Below are positions 52,273 to 60,828 of a stretch of 64,000 nucleotides of DNA, piece by piece. The notes under the pieces are model-generated. The model ran no database searches. It worked only from the letters and a program-made list of their open reading frames with translations, and had not been told where the DNA came from. Source of the stretch: Oscillatoriales cyanobacterium M59_W2019_021. GTDB taxonomy: Bacteria > Cyanobacteriota > Cyanobacteriia > Cyanobacteriales > Geitlerinemataceae. The position numbers and the translations under genes are program-made. Positions within the stretch are counted from its first letter, which is position 1. Each line of letters begins with the position of its first letter. The stretch spans positions 1-64,000 of the forward strand of contig DVED01000049.1 of NCBI GenBank assembly GCA_015295945.1, in the 5' to 3' direction.

Positions 52273-53511
52273 ATGTTTTCCCAAATTCACCGCCTCTGGA
52301 GGCAATTTTTAAACCGCTCGCGCACCCTCGATAACGAACCGCTGAATAAGTTGAGTTTAATCGTTATCGTGGCGATCAATATTTTTATCCTCGTTAATGT
52401 TTTTGCGGGATTGGACGATATCAGTCGATGGTATTTGAGTCCGTCACAGGTTTATCCTTGCTATGCCGACTGGAACCGTTATCAAACTCAAACCGATCCG
52501 GCAAAAGATGATAACATTCTCCGCACTTCGATTCGTCTTGATCGCCAAAATTTACCCAGTTTTCAAGAAACCTATCGGCAAGCAGAAGAAGGACATTTAG
52601 GCAAGGTTTCCGCCACCTGCTTGCAATATGCAGGGAATCGCGACAAAATCGATACTCCCCAAAATCAGCAAATCGTCAAAACGATCGACCTCAAACAAGA
52701 GCAAATTGCCAAGCTCGAGCAAGCCAATAACACCATTCGCAGCCAATACGATTCTACCCTCCTAGAAAAAATATCCGGACAACCTCGCGAGCAGTCGATT
52801 AACTTAGTTGGAGCCGAAAAAGCCAAACAAGAACTCGATCGAAATACCCAAGAAATTACTAAGCTCAAAACAGAAATATCTCAACTCAAAGTTCAACTGA
52901 AAGCCAAACCTGAAAGTATTGAGTTTTTGCAGCTTCTCAAAAACGAAGCGCAATTCAAAGCAGTTGAGACAGCATATAAACGCGCATCTTTTTGGTATCC
53001 AAGCATCCAACTTATTTTTCAGACGATTTTTTTAGTACCGTTAATTGCGATCGCACTTGCGGTTAACAATTTCGCACAACGTCGAGGCTACGGACTGCTG
53101 GCTTTGATTAGCTGGCATTTACTCGTCATCTTTTTAATTCCGCTGGTTTTCAAAGTTTTTGAATTTTTCCAAGTTGGCGCTCTCTTTGAATTCCTCATCA
53201 ATCTCATTCGCACCTTATTCGGCGGATTAGTTTTTCTGGTTAGCTATTTTTATATTCTGCTAATTCCAATTTTGGGATTTGGAATTATTAAATTCTTTCA
53301 AAAATTTGTTTTCAACCCTAAAGTTCAAGCTGCCAGTCGAGTGCAAAAATTGCGCTGTATCAACTGTGCTAAAAAACTGCGACAAAACGAGGCATACTGT
53401 CCCCATTGCGGATACGATCAATATCGCGAATGTCCGAACTGTCACGCACTCACGTATAAGCATTTACCCTACTGCAAGCAATGCGGAACGTCTCAAGAGG
53501 TTAATGGTTAA
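52273..53511 (+). CDS. Membrane protein with periplasmic coiled coil and C-terminal zinc ribbons
   Basis: The 412-residue protein has an N-terminal membrane helix (LSLIVIVAINIFILVNVFAGL), a soluble region with a coiled coil (~130-225; LKQEQIAKLEQANNTIRSQYD, KAKQELDRNTQEITKLKTEISQLKVQLK), four further hydrophobic helices (~240-355), and a cytoplasmic tail with two CxxC zinc ribbons (CINCAKKLRQNEAYCPHCGYDQ and CPNCHALTYKHLPYCKQCG). No family is recognised beyond the double zinc ribbon. ATG start. Confidence 0.8.
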   Translation: MFSQIHRLWRQFLNRSRTLDNEPLNKLSLIVIVAINIFILVNVFAGLDDISRWYLSPSQVYPCYADWNRYQTQTDPAKDDNILRTSIRLDRQNLPSFQETYRQAEEGHLGKVSATCLQYAGNRDKIDTPQNQQIVKTIDLKQEQIAKLEQANNTIRSQYDSTLLEKISGQPREQSINLVGAEKAKQELDRNTQEITKLKTEISQLKVQLKAKPESIEFLQLLKNEAQFKAVETAYKRASFWYPSIQLIFQTIFLVPLIAIALAVNNFAQRRGYGLLALISWHLLVIFLIPLVFKVFEFFQVGALFEFLINLIRTLFGGLVFLVSYFYILLIPILGFGIIKFFQKFVFNPKVQAASRVQKLRCINCAKKLRQNEAYCPHCGYDQYRECPNCHALTYKHLPYCKQCGTSQEVNG

Positions 53512-53525
53512 TAATAATTGATAAT

Positions 53526-53603
53526 GGTGCGTTTCGTTCCTCAACACACCCTACTGACTTTATGACTTGATAATGGTGCGTTTCGTTCCTCAACACACCC
53601 TAC
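53526..53603. repeat. Tandem pair of the dispersed GGTGCGTTTCGT repeat, 49-bp period
   Basis: Two copies (53526-53554 and 53575-53603) of the motif GGTGCGTTTCGTTCCTCAAC are separated by 49 bp start to start, together with flanking GATAAT. They lie in the spacer between convergent genes. Compare 18764 and 37606. Confidence 0.7.
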
Positions 53604-53637
53604 CCACTTATTACTTATTACTTGATAGCTCTACCCA

Positions 53638-54456
53638 CTAACTAACTTTGCATTCGGTGACTAAGGTGGTACTGACCCATCCTCCGTAGTTGTCGTAGCT
53701 GCGAATCATGCGTTGGCGAAGCGTGGGATTAATCAACCATCCCGCTTCGAGAAAAAACGATCGCTGTCGGGGAATTACCATCGGCACGGTACAAGATGCA
53801 CCGTCGGGTAATAAAATTACATTAACGGCATTTTCTCCCTCTCCAAATCGCAGAATCGATCGGTCAATTGTGGCAGTTGAGGTAAAGTCTAAATTGGGAG
53901 CGATCGCCTGTTGCCGCAGTTCGTTTCCCTGAAGGCGAAGAGATAGTTTAGTAGGATAGGGGTCGATTGATCGCCAATCGGGATACAAGGTGACGGCTTC
54001 TCCCTCCCAATCTCCTAATAATTGTTCGACTGTTAGCGGTGGATTTTCAGTTGCATTTGTACCTTGGCGATACTCTCGAATTAGCGTTACTTGAGAGAAA
54101 CGGCAAGCATTGAATAACTCAACTAAACGCATCCGTCGATCGCCCGATATAAACCCCAATTCCGCGCCAAAATCACCCAAAGTATTTAACTGCATCGATC
54201 CCGTCGAAAAAGCTCCTGTCTGGAAAAAAAGCGTCCCGCGATTGACCGATCGATATTCTAAAACTAACGGCGGCGGCGCATCTCCCGTTTTCGGAAATCG
54301 ATGCACCATTTGACGAACTGCGCCATTTTCGAGTTCTTCAAATGTTACCAAAGTTGGCGTATCTTCGACTTCTTCCCCTTGCGGAGAAAAGCGAGTAAAC
54401 GATCCTTCCCAATTACCGAGATTGAGTAAAAAGTTTTGCCATTGGTTATTAGTCAT
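53638..54456 (-). CDS. DUF3598 family protein
   Basis: The 272-residue protein starts WQNFLLNLGNWEGSFTRFSPQGEEVEDTPTLVTFE and has a second similar domain from LLGDWEGEAVTLYPDWRSIDPYPT, the two-lipocalin-like (calycin) arrangement of DUF3598. It is restricted to cyanobacteria and plastid lineages; function unknown. It is the last gene of the cluster ispE-DUF3082-DUF3598 on the minus strand, after a repeat-filled 150-bp spacer. Confidence 0.85.
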   Translation of the reverse strand: MTNNQWQNFLLNLGNWEGSFTRFSPQGEEVEDTPTLVTFEELENGAVRQMVHRFPKTGDAPPPLVLEYRSVNRGTLFFQTGAFSTGSMQLNTLGDFGAELGFISGDRRMRLVELFNACRFSQVTLIREYRQGTNATENPPLTVEQLLGDWEGEAVTLYPDWRSIDPYPTKLSLRLQGNELRQQAIAPNLDFTSTATIDRSILRFGEGENAVNVILLPDGASCTVPMVIPRQRSFFLEAGWLINPTLRQRMIRSYDNYGGWVSTTLVTECKVS

Positions 54457-54590
54457 TTTAGGTTTGTTAGTGGTTAGTGGTTAGTGGTTAGTGGTCTTTT
54501 GGGGTTTGGGGTTTGGGGTTGGTAAATGACCCATTACCCATGACCGATCTCCGAACACTAAACACTGCTCATTTGGGTTTTGCCACTAGC
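54457..54590. repeat. (GTTAGTG)n, (GGGGTTT)n and (ACTAGCG)n repeat tract
   Basis: Three GTTAGTG units, GGGGTTTGGGGTTTGGGG and CCATTACCCATGACC units run from 54462 to about 54600. I see no gene. Confidence 0.65.
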
Positions 54591-54606
54591 AACTAGCGAC
54601 TCGCCA

Positions 54607-54891
54607 CTAGCTACTCTTTTTTTGTAATACGCTTTGAATGCCGAAAGCGATTAAGCCAATGGCGGCGAGCGCGAAAACAAACGTCGCCAAAGAACAAATT
54701 CCCACCACCAAAGTACGAACGGCGATCGAAATATTGATTGCCGTTGCATTGTCCGAAAAAATGGGTTTAGCGGCGAACGTGGTAGCGATCGATCGCGTTA
54801 GTAAATACGCCCCTGTCGCCAAAACTCCGGCGATCGCCGCCCCGCTAAAACTCCGAAGAAGCGTATTAGAATTTTCTGGTTCTGGATTCAT
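54607..54891 (-). CDS. DUF3082 family membrane protein
   Basis: From ATG 54891 the 94-residue protein has two membrane helices: SGAAIAGVLATGAYLLTRSIATTFA and LVVGICSLATFVFALAAIGLIAFGI, with a KPIFSDNATAINISIAVRTLV link. This is DUF3082, often found just downstream of ispE in cyanobacteria. The role is unknown. It is 40 bp behind the ispE stop and probably co-transcribed. Confidence 0.88.
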   Translation of the reverse strand: MNPEPENSNTLLRSFSGAAIAGVLATGAYLLTRSIATTFAAKPIFSDNATAINISIAVRTLVVGICSLATFVFALAAIGLIAFGIQSVLQKKSS

Positions 54892-54931
54892 AGTTTCTAA
54901 TCGATAAACATTGACAAACACTTATTACTTA

Positions 54932-55885
54932 TTACTTATTACTTACTACCTGAATTCCCGTCGTAGTGAATTGGGTAATCCAAAGATCTAAATCCGGGTC
55001 GGGAATAGCCGATCGCGCGGCGTCTCGAATTTTTGTCGCTTCCAGTTCCGATTCGGCAAGGGCAAAAACGCTCGGACCCGATCCCGACATCATACCACCC
55101 AATCCCCCCGCAGAGCGGAAAACCTCGCGTAATTGTGCCACTTGAGGGTAGGCAGGTAACACCACCCGTTCGAGATCGTTGTATAAGCGCTGACCGATTT
55201 GGCGATCGTCGTGGTGTAAAATTGCTGAAACCATCGGTCCGGAATGCACGCGCTGCCGACGCTCTTCCAAACCCGCCGCATCGGACACGTATTGGTGACC
55301 GAATTCCTGGCGAAAGGTTTTGTACGCCCAAGGGGTGGAAACCTGCAAGCTGCGGAATTTGCCCAAGACAAGGTACGAACGATCAAGGTTGGACAGGGGA
55401 GAAATTTTTTCGCCCCGACCCGTTGCCAGTGCCGTTCCGCCGCCGATACAAAAGGGAACGTCCGAACCTAGTTTAGCGCCCAACTCTTGCAGTTGGGGCA
55501 GCGTCAGCCCCAAGTTCCACATCAAATCCAACCCCACCAACACCGCTGCGGCATTGGTCGAACCCCCTGCCAACCCAGCAGCGACGGGAATGCGCTTGTC
55601 GATGGTAATCTCTGCGCCACCCCAACGGCTAAACGCTTCGGGAAATTCGTCTGCCATCAACTGTGCCGCGCGATATGCCAGGTTGCTGCTGTCTGTCGGC
55701 ACGAGGGGATGGGAACAGCGGACGCGAAACGCATCCATCCCGATCGCCTTTAATTCTACAAGATCGGCAAGGGCGATACTCTGCATCACCATCACCAACT
55801 CGTGATACCCATCCGGGCGATCGCCGATAATCTCCAAATACAGGTTAATTTTAGCCGAGGCGAGCAGGGAACAACTATCCATCAT
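54932..55885 (-). CDS. ispE: 4-diphosphocytidyl-2-C-methyl-D-erythritol kinase
   Basis: The 317-residue GHMP kinase has ASAKINLYLEIIGDRPDGYHEL (CDP-ME binding), PVAAGLAGGSTNAAA (ATP phosphate loop, about residues 100-113) and GLGGMMSGSGPSVFAL (motif 3). It phosphorylates CDP-ME in the MEP pathway for isoprenoids such as carotenoids and the phytyl chain of chlorophyll. Two adjacent ATGs (55885 and 55882) are possible starts. Followed by DUF3082. Confidence 0.95.
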   Translation of the reverse strand: MMDSCSLLASAKINLYLEIIGDRPDGYHELVMVMQSIALADLVELKAIGMDAFRVRCSHPLVPTDSSNLAYRAAQLMADEFPEAFSRWGGAEITIDKRIPVAAGLAGGSTNAAAVLVGLDLMWNLGLTLPQLQELGAKLGSDVPFCIGGGTALATGRGEKISPLSNLDRSYLVLGKFRSLQVSTPWAYKTFRQEFGHQYVSDAAGLEERRQRVHSGPMVSAILHHDDRQIGQRLYNDLERVVLPAYPQVAQLREVFRSAGGLGGMMSGSGPSVFALAESELEATKIRDAARSAIPDPDLDLWITQFTTTGIQVVSNK

Positions 55886-55939
55886 CGTTACAAAGTCGAT
55901 CGAAAGCCTCTTTCATTAAGACAGACAACGGAAGCCGTG

Positions 55940-56060
55940 ACTAGTGGTTACAGGAGTTCGGGAGTAAGAGAGCAGGGGGAGCAGGGGAAGCAGAGGGAGC
56001 AGGGGGAGAAAAGCGACTAACCACTAACCTCAAACCCCAAACCCCAAACCCCAAATCAAA
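55940..56060. repeat. (GGGAGCA)n and (AACCCCA)n repeat tract
   Basis: GGGAGCAGGGGGAGCAGGGG units (about 55974-56010) and four AACCCCA units (about 56030-56055) fill most of the divergent spacer before the lipoprotein gene. Confidence 0.65.
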
Positions 56061-56147
56061 TCAAAATATTCCGTAATGGATGGCGCACAAGGACGCCGAT
56101 CGAGTTATCTTGTAAGAAAAGTGTTAAGGGAGTGATAGGGGAGTACC

Positions 56148-57272
56148 ATGTCTCATCGCTTATTTGCTGTGATGCTGGCATCGCTAGCTTTGATTGCTGG
56201 GGGCTGCGGCTCGGGAGAGTCGGAAAGTCCCGAAGGAGAAACCGTCGCTCCGGAACCGACCCAAGGAGAGGCTTCCCCCGTCCCCAGCGAGCCGTTGGCA
56301 GCGAAACCCCAGGAAGAAACGAAAGCTCCCAAAAAAGCGCCTTCCGCTACGGCGGGTTTGATCGGCTCCACCGATTCCGACGAACGCGCTCAACAAATCC
56401 AACAGAAAATTAATGCCGAACGCAATGTCGGCACGCCAGCCACCAGTCAAGGCGATCCCTTTGGATTGCTTCCCGTCCCCCCTGCAAGAGTGAAGTTGCC
56501 GGAAGCTGAAGGCGGCGGTACCGTCTTGGCGAACGGAGATGGGACGACGACAACCACGGGTGGCGGCACGGCAGGCGGCGGCACGGCAGGCGGTGGTACT
56601 GGGACTCCAGGTTCTCCAGGATCGGCAACGGTTGCCTCCTTGCCCCCCCTTCCCCCCGTTACCGCTCAAGTAGCCAATCCTGTCTCGGATATCCCAACTC
56701 TCTTCACTCCGCCCGTTATTTCTCTCTCTGGGGGAGAAACTGTTTCGGCATCGTCGGGTGGCGGTGGCGGCGGTTCGGGTTCACCCTCATTAGGAAGCGA
56801 TGGTGGCGGTTCGGGTTCGCCCTTTCCAGAAGCTCAACCTGTAGCCTCATTGCCCCCACTTCCTCCGTTACCCGTGGAAATTGGTCCAGCGCTTCCTTCA
56901 GACGAACCGGTGGCTGCGATACCACCTTTGGATGGCGAATCGGTTGGAACTCTTCCTCCGTTACCAGTAGACATCGGTCCAGCTCTTCCACCTCCCTCCG
57001 TAGAACCGCCAGCTATTGCTGAAGGCATTATTATTTCTGGGGTCGTGCAAGTGGGGAACGAAATTCAGGTAATCGTGCAGTTACCTGGAAGTTCGAGCGG
57101 TCGCTACGTCAAAGTGGGAGATCTGATCGCCGATGGTCGAGTGCGCGTCAAGCGAGTGGAAGGCATCCAAAGCAGCAGCCCGATCGTCATTTTAGAGGAA
57201 GAAGGGGTTGAATATGCCCGAGGCGTGGGGGATTTACCGGCAATCGCGATGGAAGAACCCGATCGGGGTTAG
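56148..57272 (+). CDS. Proline/glycine-rich lipoprotein of unknown function
   Basis: The 374-residue protein has a lipobox (LASLALIAGGCGSG), an acidic Pro/Glu-rich segment, a middle region with Gly/Thr runs (GGGTAGGGTAGGG) and repeated SLPPLPPLPVEIGPALP blocks, and a folded C-terminal domain (~295-360): IIISGVVQVGNEIQVIVQLPG, GRYVKVGDLIADGRVRVKRVEG, SSPIVILEEEGVEYARGVG. This last part looks like a small beta domain, faintly like PilP/GspC-type proteins. It is anchored in the envelope; its role is unknown. GGGGAG lies 6-7 nt before the ATG. The two MORN genes follow. Confidence 0.8.
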   Translation: MSHRLFAVMLASLALIAGGCGSGESESPEGETVAPEPTQGEASPVPSEPLAAKPQEETKAPKKAPSATAGLIGSTDSDERAQQIQQKINAERNVGTPATSQGDPFGLLPVPPARVKLPEAEGGGTVLANGDGTTTTTGGGTAGGGTAGGGTGTPGSPGSATVASLPPLPPVTAQVANPVSDIPTLFTPPVISLSGGETVSASSGGGGGGSGSPSLGSDGGGSGSPFPEAQPVASLPPLPPLPVEIGPALPSDEPVAAIPPLDGESVGTLPPLPVDIGPALPPPSVEPPAIAEGIIISGVVQVGNEIQVIVQLPGSSSGRYVKVGDLIADGRVRVKRVEGIQSSSPIVILEEEGVEYARGVGDLPAIAMEEPDRG

Positions 57273-57318
57273 CTAATATTTAAGTTGCTGTTGGATCGAA
57301 AAAAGAGAAACATAAAAT

Positions 57319-58062
57319 ATGAACGCACGAGCTATGACGATCGCCACAGCCGTATTCTTGGGTTTGGCCGGTATGGCGATCGAACCTCAATCTGCGGTTG
57401 CTCAAGAGGAATCTGAGAACGAGTACGTTCCTCCTGTTTGCGAGCCAGCTATTACATCTGGGTTTACTCGGTGTAATTATCGAGGGGGAGATAACTATAT
57501 TGGCTACTTAGAAAACGGTCTTCCTCACGGTCGAGGAACGTATGTTTACGGCGATGGAAATCGCTATGAAGGCGAGTTCCTCAATGGTAGACCGAATGGT
57601 CGAGGGCGATTTATCTTTGAAGATGATTCTCGCTATGAGGGCATTTTTCGCGATGGAGTTATTATCTCTGGAAAAGCGATCTTTGCCAGTGGCGATTATT
57701 ACGAAGGAACTTTTGAGGTCGTTCGCAATGTAGAGTCGGGCGAGATTAGCTCTCAACCCCAGGGACAGGGAAAATTTGTGTTTGCCAACGGCAGTCGCTA
57801 CGAAGGCGAATTCTTTGCGGGTCAGCCTTTGGGACGCGGGGTTTTCATCCACACGAACGGAGCTCGCTGTAGCGGACAGTTTTTCGATGAAAGTCTAGCT
57901 GGAAAGGGAACTTGCACGTTTCCTAGTGGCGCTCGTTATGAAGGAGAATTTGAGTTGGGCAGACCTCACGGGACGGGAACGCTCTATCGACCGGATGGAT
58001 CGGTTTTTTCGGGGTTATTCCGCGACGGTCAACCTTTTACCCCATCGTCTGCAACCAACTAG
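57319..58062 (+). CDS. Secreted MORN-repeat protein
   Basis: The 247-residue protein has a signal peptide (ATAVFLGLAGMAIEPQSAVAQ), a short Cys-containing head (PPVCEPAITSGFTRCNY), and about seven MORN units of the type YIGYLENGLPHGRGTYVY, YEGEFLNGRPNGRGRFIF, YEGEFFAGQPLGRGVFIH and YEGEFELGRPHGTGTLYR. MORN strips form elongated beta-sheets that can bind lipids or proteins. Location is periplasmic or extracellular. A paralog follows 104 bp downstream. Confidence 0.9.
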   Translation: MNARAMTIATAVFLGLAGMAIEPQSAVAQEESENEYVPPVCEPAITSGFTRCNYRGGDNYIGYLENGLPHGRGTYVYGDGNRYEGEFLNGRPNGRGRFIFEDDSRYEGIFRDGVIISGKAIFASGDYYEGTFEVVRNVESGEISSQPQGQGKFVFANGSRYEGEFFAGQPLGRGVFIHTNGARCSGQFFDESLAGKGTCTFPSGARYEGEFELGRPHGTGTLYRPDGSVFSGLFRDGQPFTPSSATN

Positions 58063-58067
58063 TCAGC

Positions 58068-58125
58068 GGCGATACTCCTTGGGAGTCGCTACGTCCGAAG
58101 GACGGGCTACGCCAATGCGATCGCC
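58068..58125. repeat. Dispersed fold-back repeat, long copy with two hairpins
   Basis: Outer arms GGCGAT (58068-58073) and ATCGCC (58120-58125) enclose ACTCC-TT-GGGAGT (58074-58086) and CGTCC-GAA-GGACG (58092-58104). It is a larger version of the element at 27205-27247. It lies between the two MORN genes, 5 bp after the first stop codon. Confidence 0.65.
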
Positions 58126-58166
58126 ACTAAAAAAGCAGGAAGATTGAGGAGGCACGGTAATTTCGC

Positions 58167-58964
58167 ATGAACAAACTGAGTCTATTGGCGTTATTAGCTG
58201 CGGGTTTGGGAGCGATCGCACCATCTGAGGCGATCGCGCAAGATACTAGCACTCGAGAACCTCAGTGCGATCCTCCCAACTTGGTCAATGGTTTCGGTCA
58301 GTGTAACTACGGCGAGGGTTTCAGTTACATTGGCAATTTTCAGAATGGGTCGCCCAATGGTCGGGGAACTTTAACAAAAGATGGTGTTCGTTACGATGGA
58401 GAGTTTGTTAATGGTCTTCCCGAAGGTGAAGGTAGGTTGATTTTACCAGACGATTCTCGCTATGAAGGAGAGTTTAGTCGTGGGGCAATTATTTTCGGTG
58501 CGGCGATTTATGCAAATGGAGATCGCTATGAAGGTGGATTTACTCAGATTAGTCGAACGGAGCAAGTAACAACTACAGTTCGAGTTGGTACGACTCTAGA
58601 TGGCGAGCCCCTATTAGATCAAGCACAGGTCGAGCGGACGTTCTATAGCAGCCAACCTGACGGTTCGGGACGGTATATCTTCGCTAATGGCAATCGCTTC
58701 GAGGGAGAATTTTTTGCCGGAGAACCCTATGGTGGGGGGACGTTTTATCATACTACAGGTACGACCTGTACTGGCTATTTCTTCACGCGAAATTTCGATG
58801 GAAAAAACTGTACTTGTATTTATCCAAACGGCGATCGCTACGAAGGCGAATTGCGGCAAGCCAGACCCCACGGGACGGGAACGATGATCAAAGCTGACGG
58901 TACGCGAATTTCTGGAGCGTTCCGCAACGGTCAACCTGTCAGTTATAGCGGTTACGGGAATTAG
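58167..58964 (+). CDS. Secreted MORN-repeat protein (paralog)
   Basis: The 265-residue protein has a signal peptide (LSLLALLAAGLGAIAPSEAIA then QDTS), a head with two Cys (PQCDPPNLVNGFGQCNY) as in its neighbour, and about seven MORN units (YIGNFQNGSPNGRGTLTK, YDGEFVNGLPEGEGRLIL, FEGEFFAGEPYGGGTFYH, YEGELRQARPHGTGTMIK). One long loop (residues ~130-165) interrupts the repeats, again as in the paralog. The pair arose by tandem duplication. GAGG ribosome-binding site upstream. Confidence 0.9.
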   Translation: MNKLSLLALLAAGLGAIAPSEAIAQDTSTREPQCDPPNLVNGFGQCNYGEGFSYIGNFQNGSPNGRGTLTKDGVRYDGEFVNGLPEGEGRLILPDDSRYEGEFSRGAIIFGAAIYANGDRYEGGFTQISRTEQVTTTVRVGTTLDGEPLLDQAQVERTFYSSQPDGSGRYIFANGNRFEGEFFAGEPYGGGTFYHTTGTTCTGYFFTRNFDGKNCTCIYPNGDRYEGELRQARPHGTGTMIKADGTRISGAFRNGQPVSYSGYGN

Positions 58965-59065
58965 TCATTTGGGGTTGGGAGTTCGGGGTTTGGGGTTTGT
59001 TAGTAGTTAGTAGTTAGTGGTTAGTGGTTAGTGGTTAGTCGCTTTTCTCCCCCTGCTCCCCCTGC
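58965..59065. repeat. (GTTAGTG)n, (GGGGTTT)n and CCCCCTGCT repeat tract
   Basis: GGGGTTTGGGG and five TAGTTAGTGG-like units, then CCCCCTGCTCC twice, fill the space between the MORN gene and the convergent pentapeptide gene. Confidence 0.65.
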
Positions 59066-59079
59066 TGCACGGGTTACGG

Positions 59080-60417
59080 TCATGAAGTCGGGAACCAGTC
59101 AGAATGACGGGCAGCGAGTTTAGCCAATTCGAGTAAGTCCGTCCGGCGTTGGCGGTGGGTGGCGATTTCCTCATCGCTAGCGTTGAATCGATCGCGGTAC
59201 TGGCGATCGCACTCTGCTAGAGTGAGTTGGTAGTCGCGATCGAAGGTTTGTTGGATTTGCAGTTTATCGGCATCCGACGAAACATACAGTTGAATGACAA
59301 ACGTCCCACCCGACGATGGCAAACCGCCGCTGTGGGCGGTTCGCATTTCAAACGTTTGTAAGGACAGTTCCGCCTCGCTGTACTTAATTTGTAAATTTTG
59401 AAAGGCAATCAGAAACGCCTCCCACTCAATTCCCGCTGAAAACACTAACTCTAGGGACGATCTCACTTTCTGAAAGCGATGGGTAAACTCTCCCGGCGCA
59501 AACTCCTGCACCGGAGGGCAGCGTTGTTGCCGATCTTTTTGCAAATACACGTAGTCGCAACGAATATCATCGAGTCGAGTAGCACTATTAATCTGCCAAT
59601 CTTGAATGCACGCTCCCGTCAAGGTTGCCCCCACAAAACTCGCCCCCAATCCCACAATGGCAATCAGTTCCGCCTCGGTGAGGTTGGCTTGGGACAAATC
59701 GGCATTGCTGAGATTGGCTTGGGACAAATTTGCACGAGATAGATTGGCTTGGTTGAGAATTGCCGTCTTGAGAAATGCCCCTCTCAAATCGGCATCGCGC
59801 AGATCTGCCCCCATGAGAAATGCCTGAGAGAGAAACGCGCCGCTGAGGTCGGCATCCCGGAGATGGGTATAGCTGAGATAGGCGCCTTTGAGGTTCGCTT
59901 GAGACAGGTTGGCTTGGGACAAGTTGGCACGTCGTAAATCTTCGCCGCTGAGGTTGGCGTGAGATAAATTGGCTTGGGAGAGATTGGCTTGGGATAAGCG
60001 AACTCGGGAGAGATCTTCTCCCCGTAAATTGGCGCCGCGCAGATTCGCCCCCTGAAAGTTGGCGCCGCTTAACTTCGCTCCCGTAAAATTTGCCCCCGTT
60101 AAAATCCCGTGTTGCAGATTTGCCTGCCGGAGATCCGCTCGGGTCAGGTTGCTCCAACCCAAATTCGTCCCTACTAAATCCGCTTGCCGCAGCGATGCGC
60201 CACTCAAATTCGCTCCCGTTAAATTGGCGGCGGTGAGGTTGGCATTTTTGAAGAGGGCATTGGTCAGATCGACTTGACTGAAGTCAACCCCACGAAGATC
60301 GATCGCGCTCAAATCAACCCCACGAAGATCGATCGCCCGCTCGGCGTGCGCTTTCCTCCAAACATTCCAAGCGTCAACTCCTTGACCGAGCAGAGCGAAA
60401 TGCTCTTGATTTACCAT
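59080..60417 (-). CDS. Pentapeptide repeat protein with a C-terminal helical domain
   Basis: From ATG 60417 the 445-residue protein has an N-terminal HFALLGQGVDAWNVWRKAHAE module like that of the protein at 51485, then about 50 A(D/N)LxG/S units (residues ~25-280). After the stop motif IQDWQINSATRLDDIRCDYVYLQKD comes a ~150-residue domain with LELVFSAGIEWEAFLIAFQNLQIKYSEAELSLQTFEMR and a C-terminal helix pair; this extension occurs in several cyanobacterial pentapeptide proteins. The role is unknown. The repeats are internally so similar that they may vary in copy number. Confidence 0.9.
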   Translation of the reverse strand: MVNQEHFALLGQGVDAWNVWRKAHAERAIDLRGVDLSAIDLRGVDFSQVDLTNALFKNANLTAANLTGANLSGASLRQADLVGTNLGWSNLTRADLRQANLQHGILTGANFTGAKLSGANFQGANLRGANLRGEDLSRVRLSQANLSQANLSHANLSGEDLRRANLSQANLSQANLKGAYLSYTHLRDADLSGAFLSQAFLMGADLRDADLRGAFLKTAILNQANLSRANLSQANLSNADLSQANLTEAELIAIVGLGASFVGATLTGACIQDWQINSATRLDDIRCDYVYLQKDRQQRCPPVQEFAPGEFTHRFQKVRSSLELVFSAGIEWEAFLIAFQNLQIKYSEAELSLQTFEMRTAHSGGLPSSGGTFVIQLYVSSDADKLQIQQTFDRDYQLTLAECDRQYRDRFNASDEEIATHRQRRTDLLELAKLAARHSDWFPTS

Positions 60418-60435
60418 CGAGACAAGCCTCACCAA

Positions 60436-60828
60436 GAAAGAAGTTCAGGAGTTACGGGAGTTACAGGAGACGTAGAATTTAGAGTTTGGAGTTGGGAGCA
60501 TTCCCAACGGGTTTTACTGTATTGTTTGCAAGACCCAACTGGATTCGACTTCTAACGACCTAGCCGATCGAGATATTCCCTCCGGGGCTGATGTTGAGCA
60601 GACTCTCACTCTGTCAGGGGTTCGATCGCCTCCACGTTAGCATAATTCATTTTTTCACAACTTTTTCACATCGATCGCTCGCTGATGTCCAGTTCTTCTG
60701 TTGTCCCCATCGAGTTCGGTCAACGACCCGCGTGTAGCAGACGGCAGACGATCGACCGGTCTGGGTTTCCAGTTTACCTTTTAAGGCTAAGGGTTAAAGG
60801 CTCAGGGTTCGTGGCTAAGAGCGAATTC
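60436..60828. other. Intergenic region, nothing recognised
   Basis: About 390 bp without a supported gene. A GGGGTTCGATC at 60616-60626 resembles a tRNA T-loop, but no acceptor or anticodon stem fits around it. The 3' side before 60829 has AAGGCTAAGGGTTAAAGGCTCAGGG units, again of tandem-repeat character. Confidence 0.45.

Noticed and set aside
60600-60640. Possible tRNA T-arm (GGGGTTCGATC)
   Set aside because: The flanking bases do not form the 5-bp T stem and no acceptor or anticodon arms are present.
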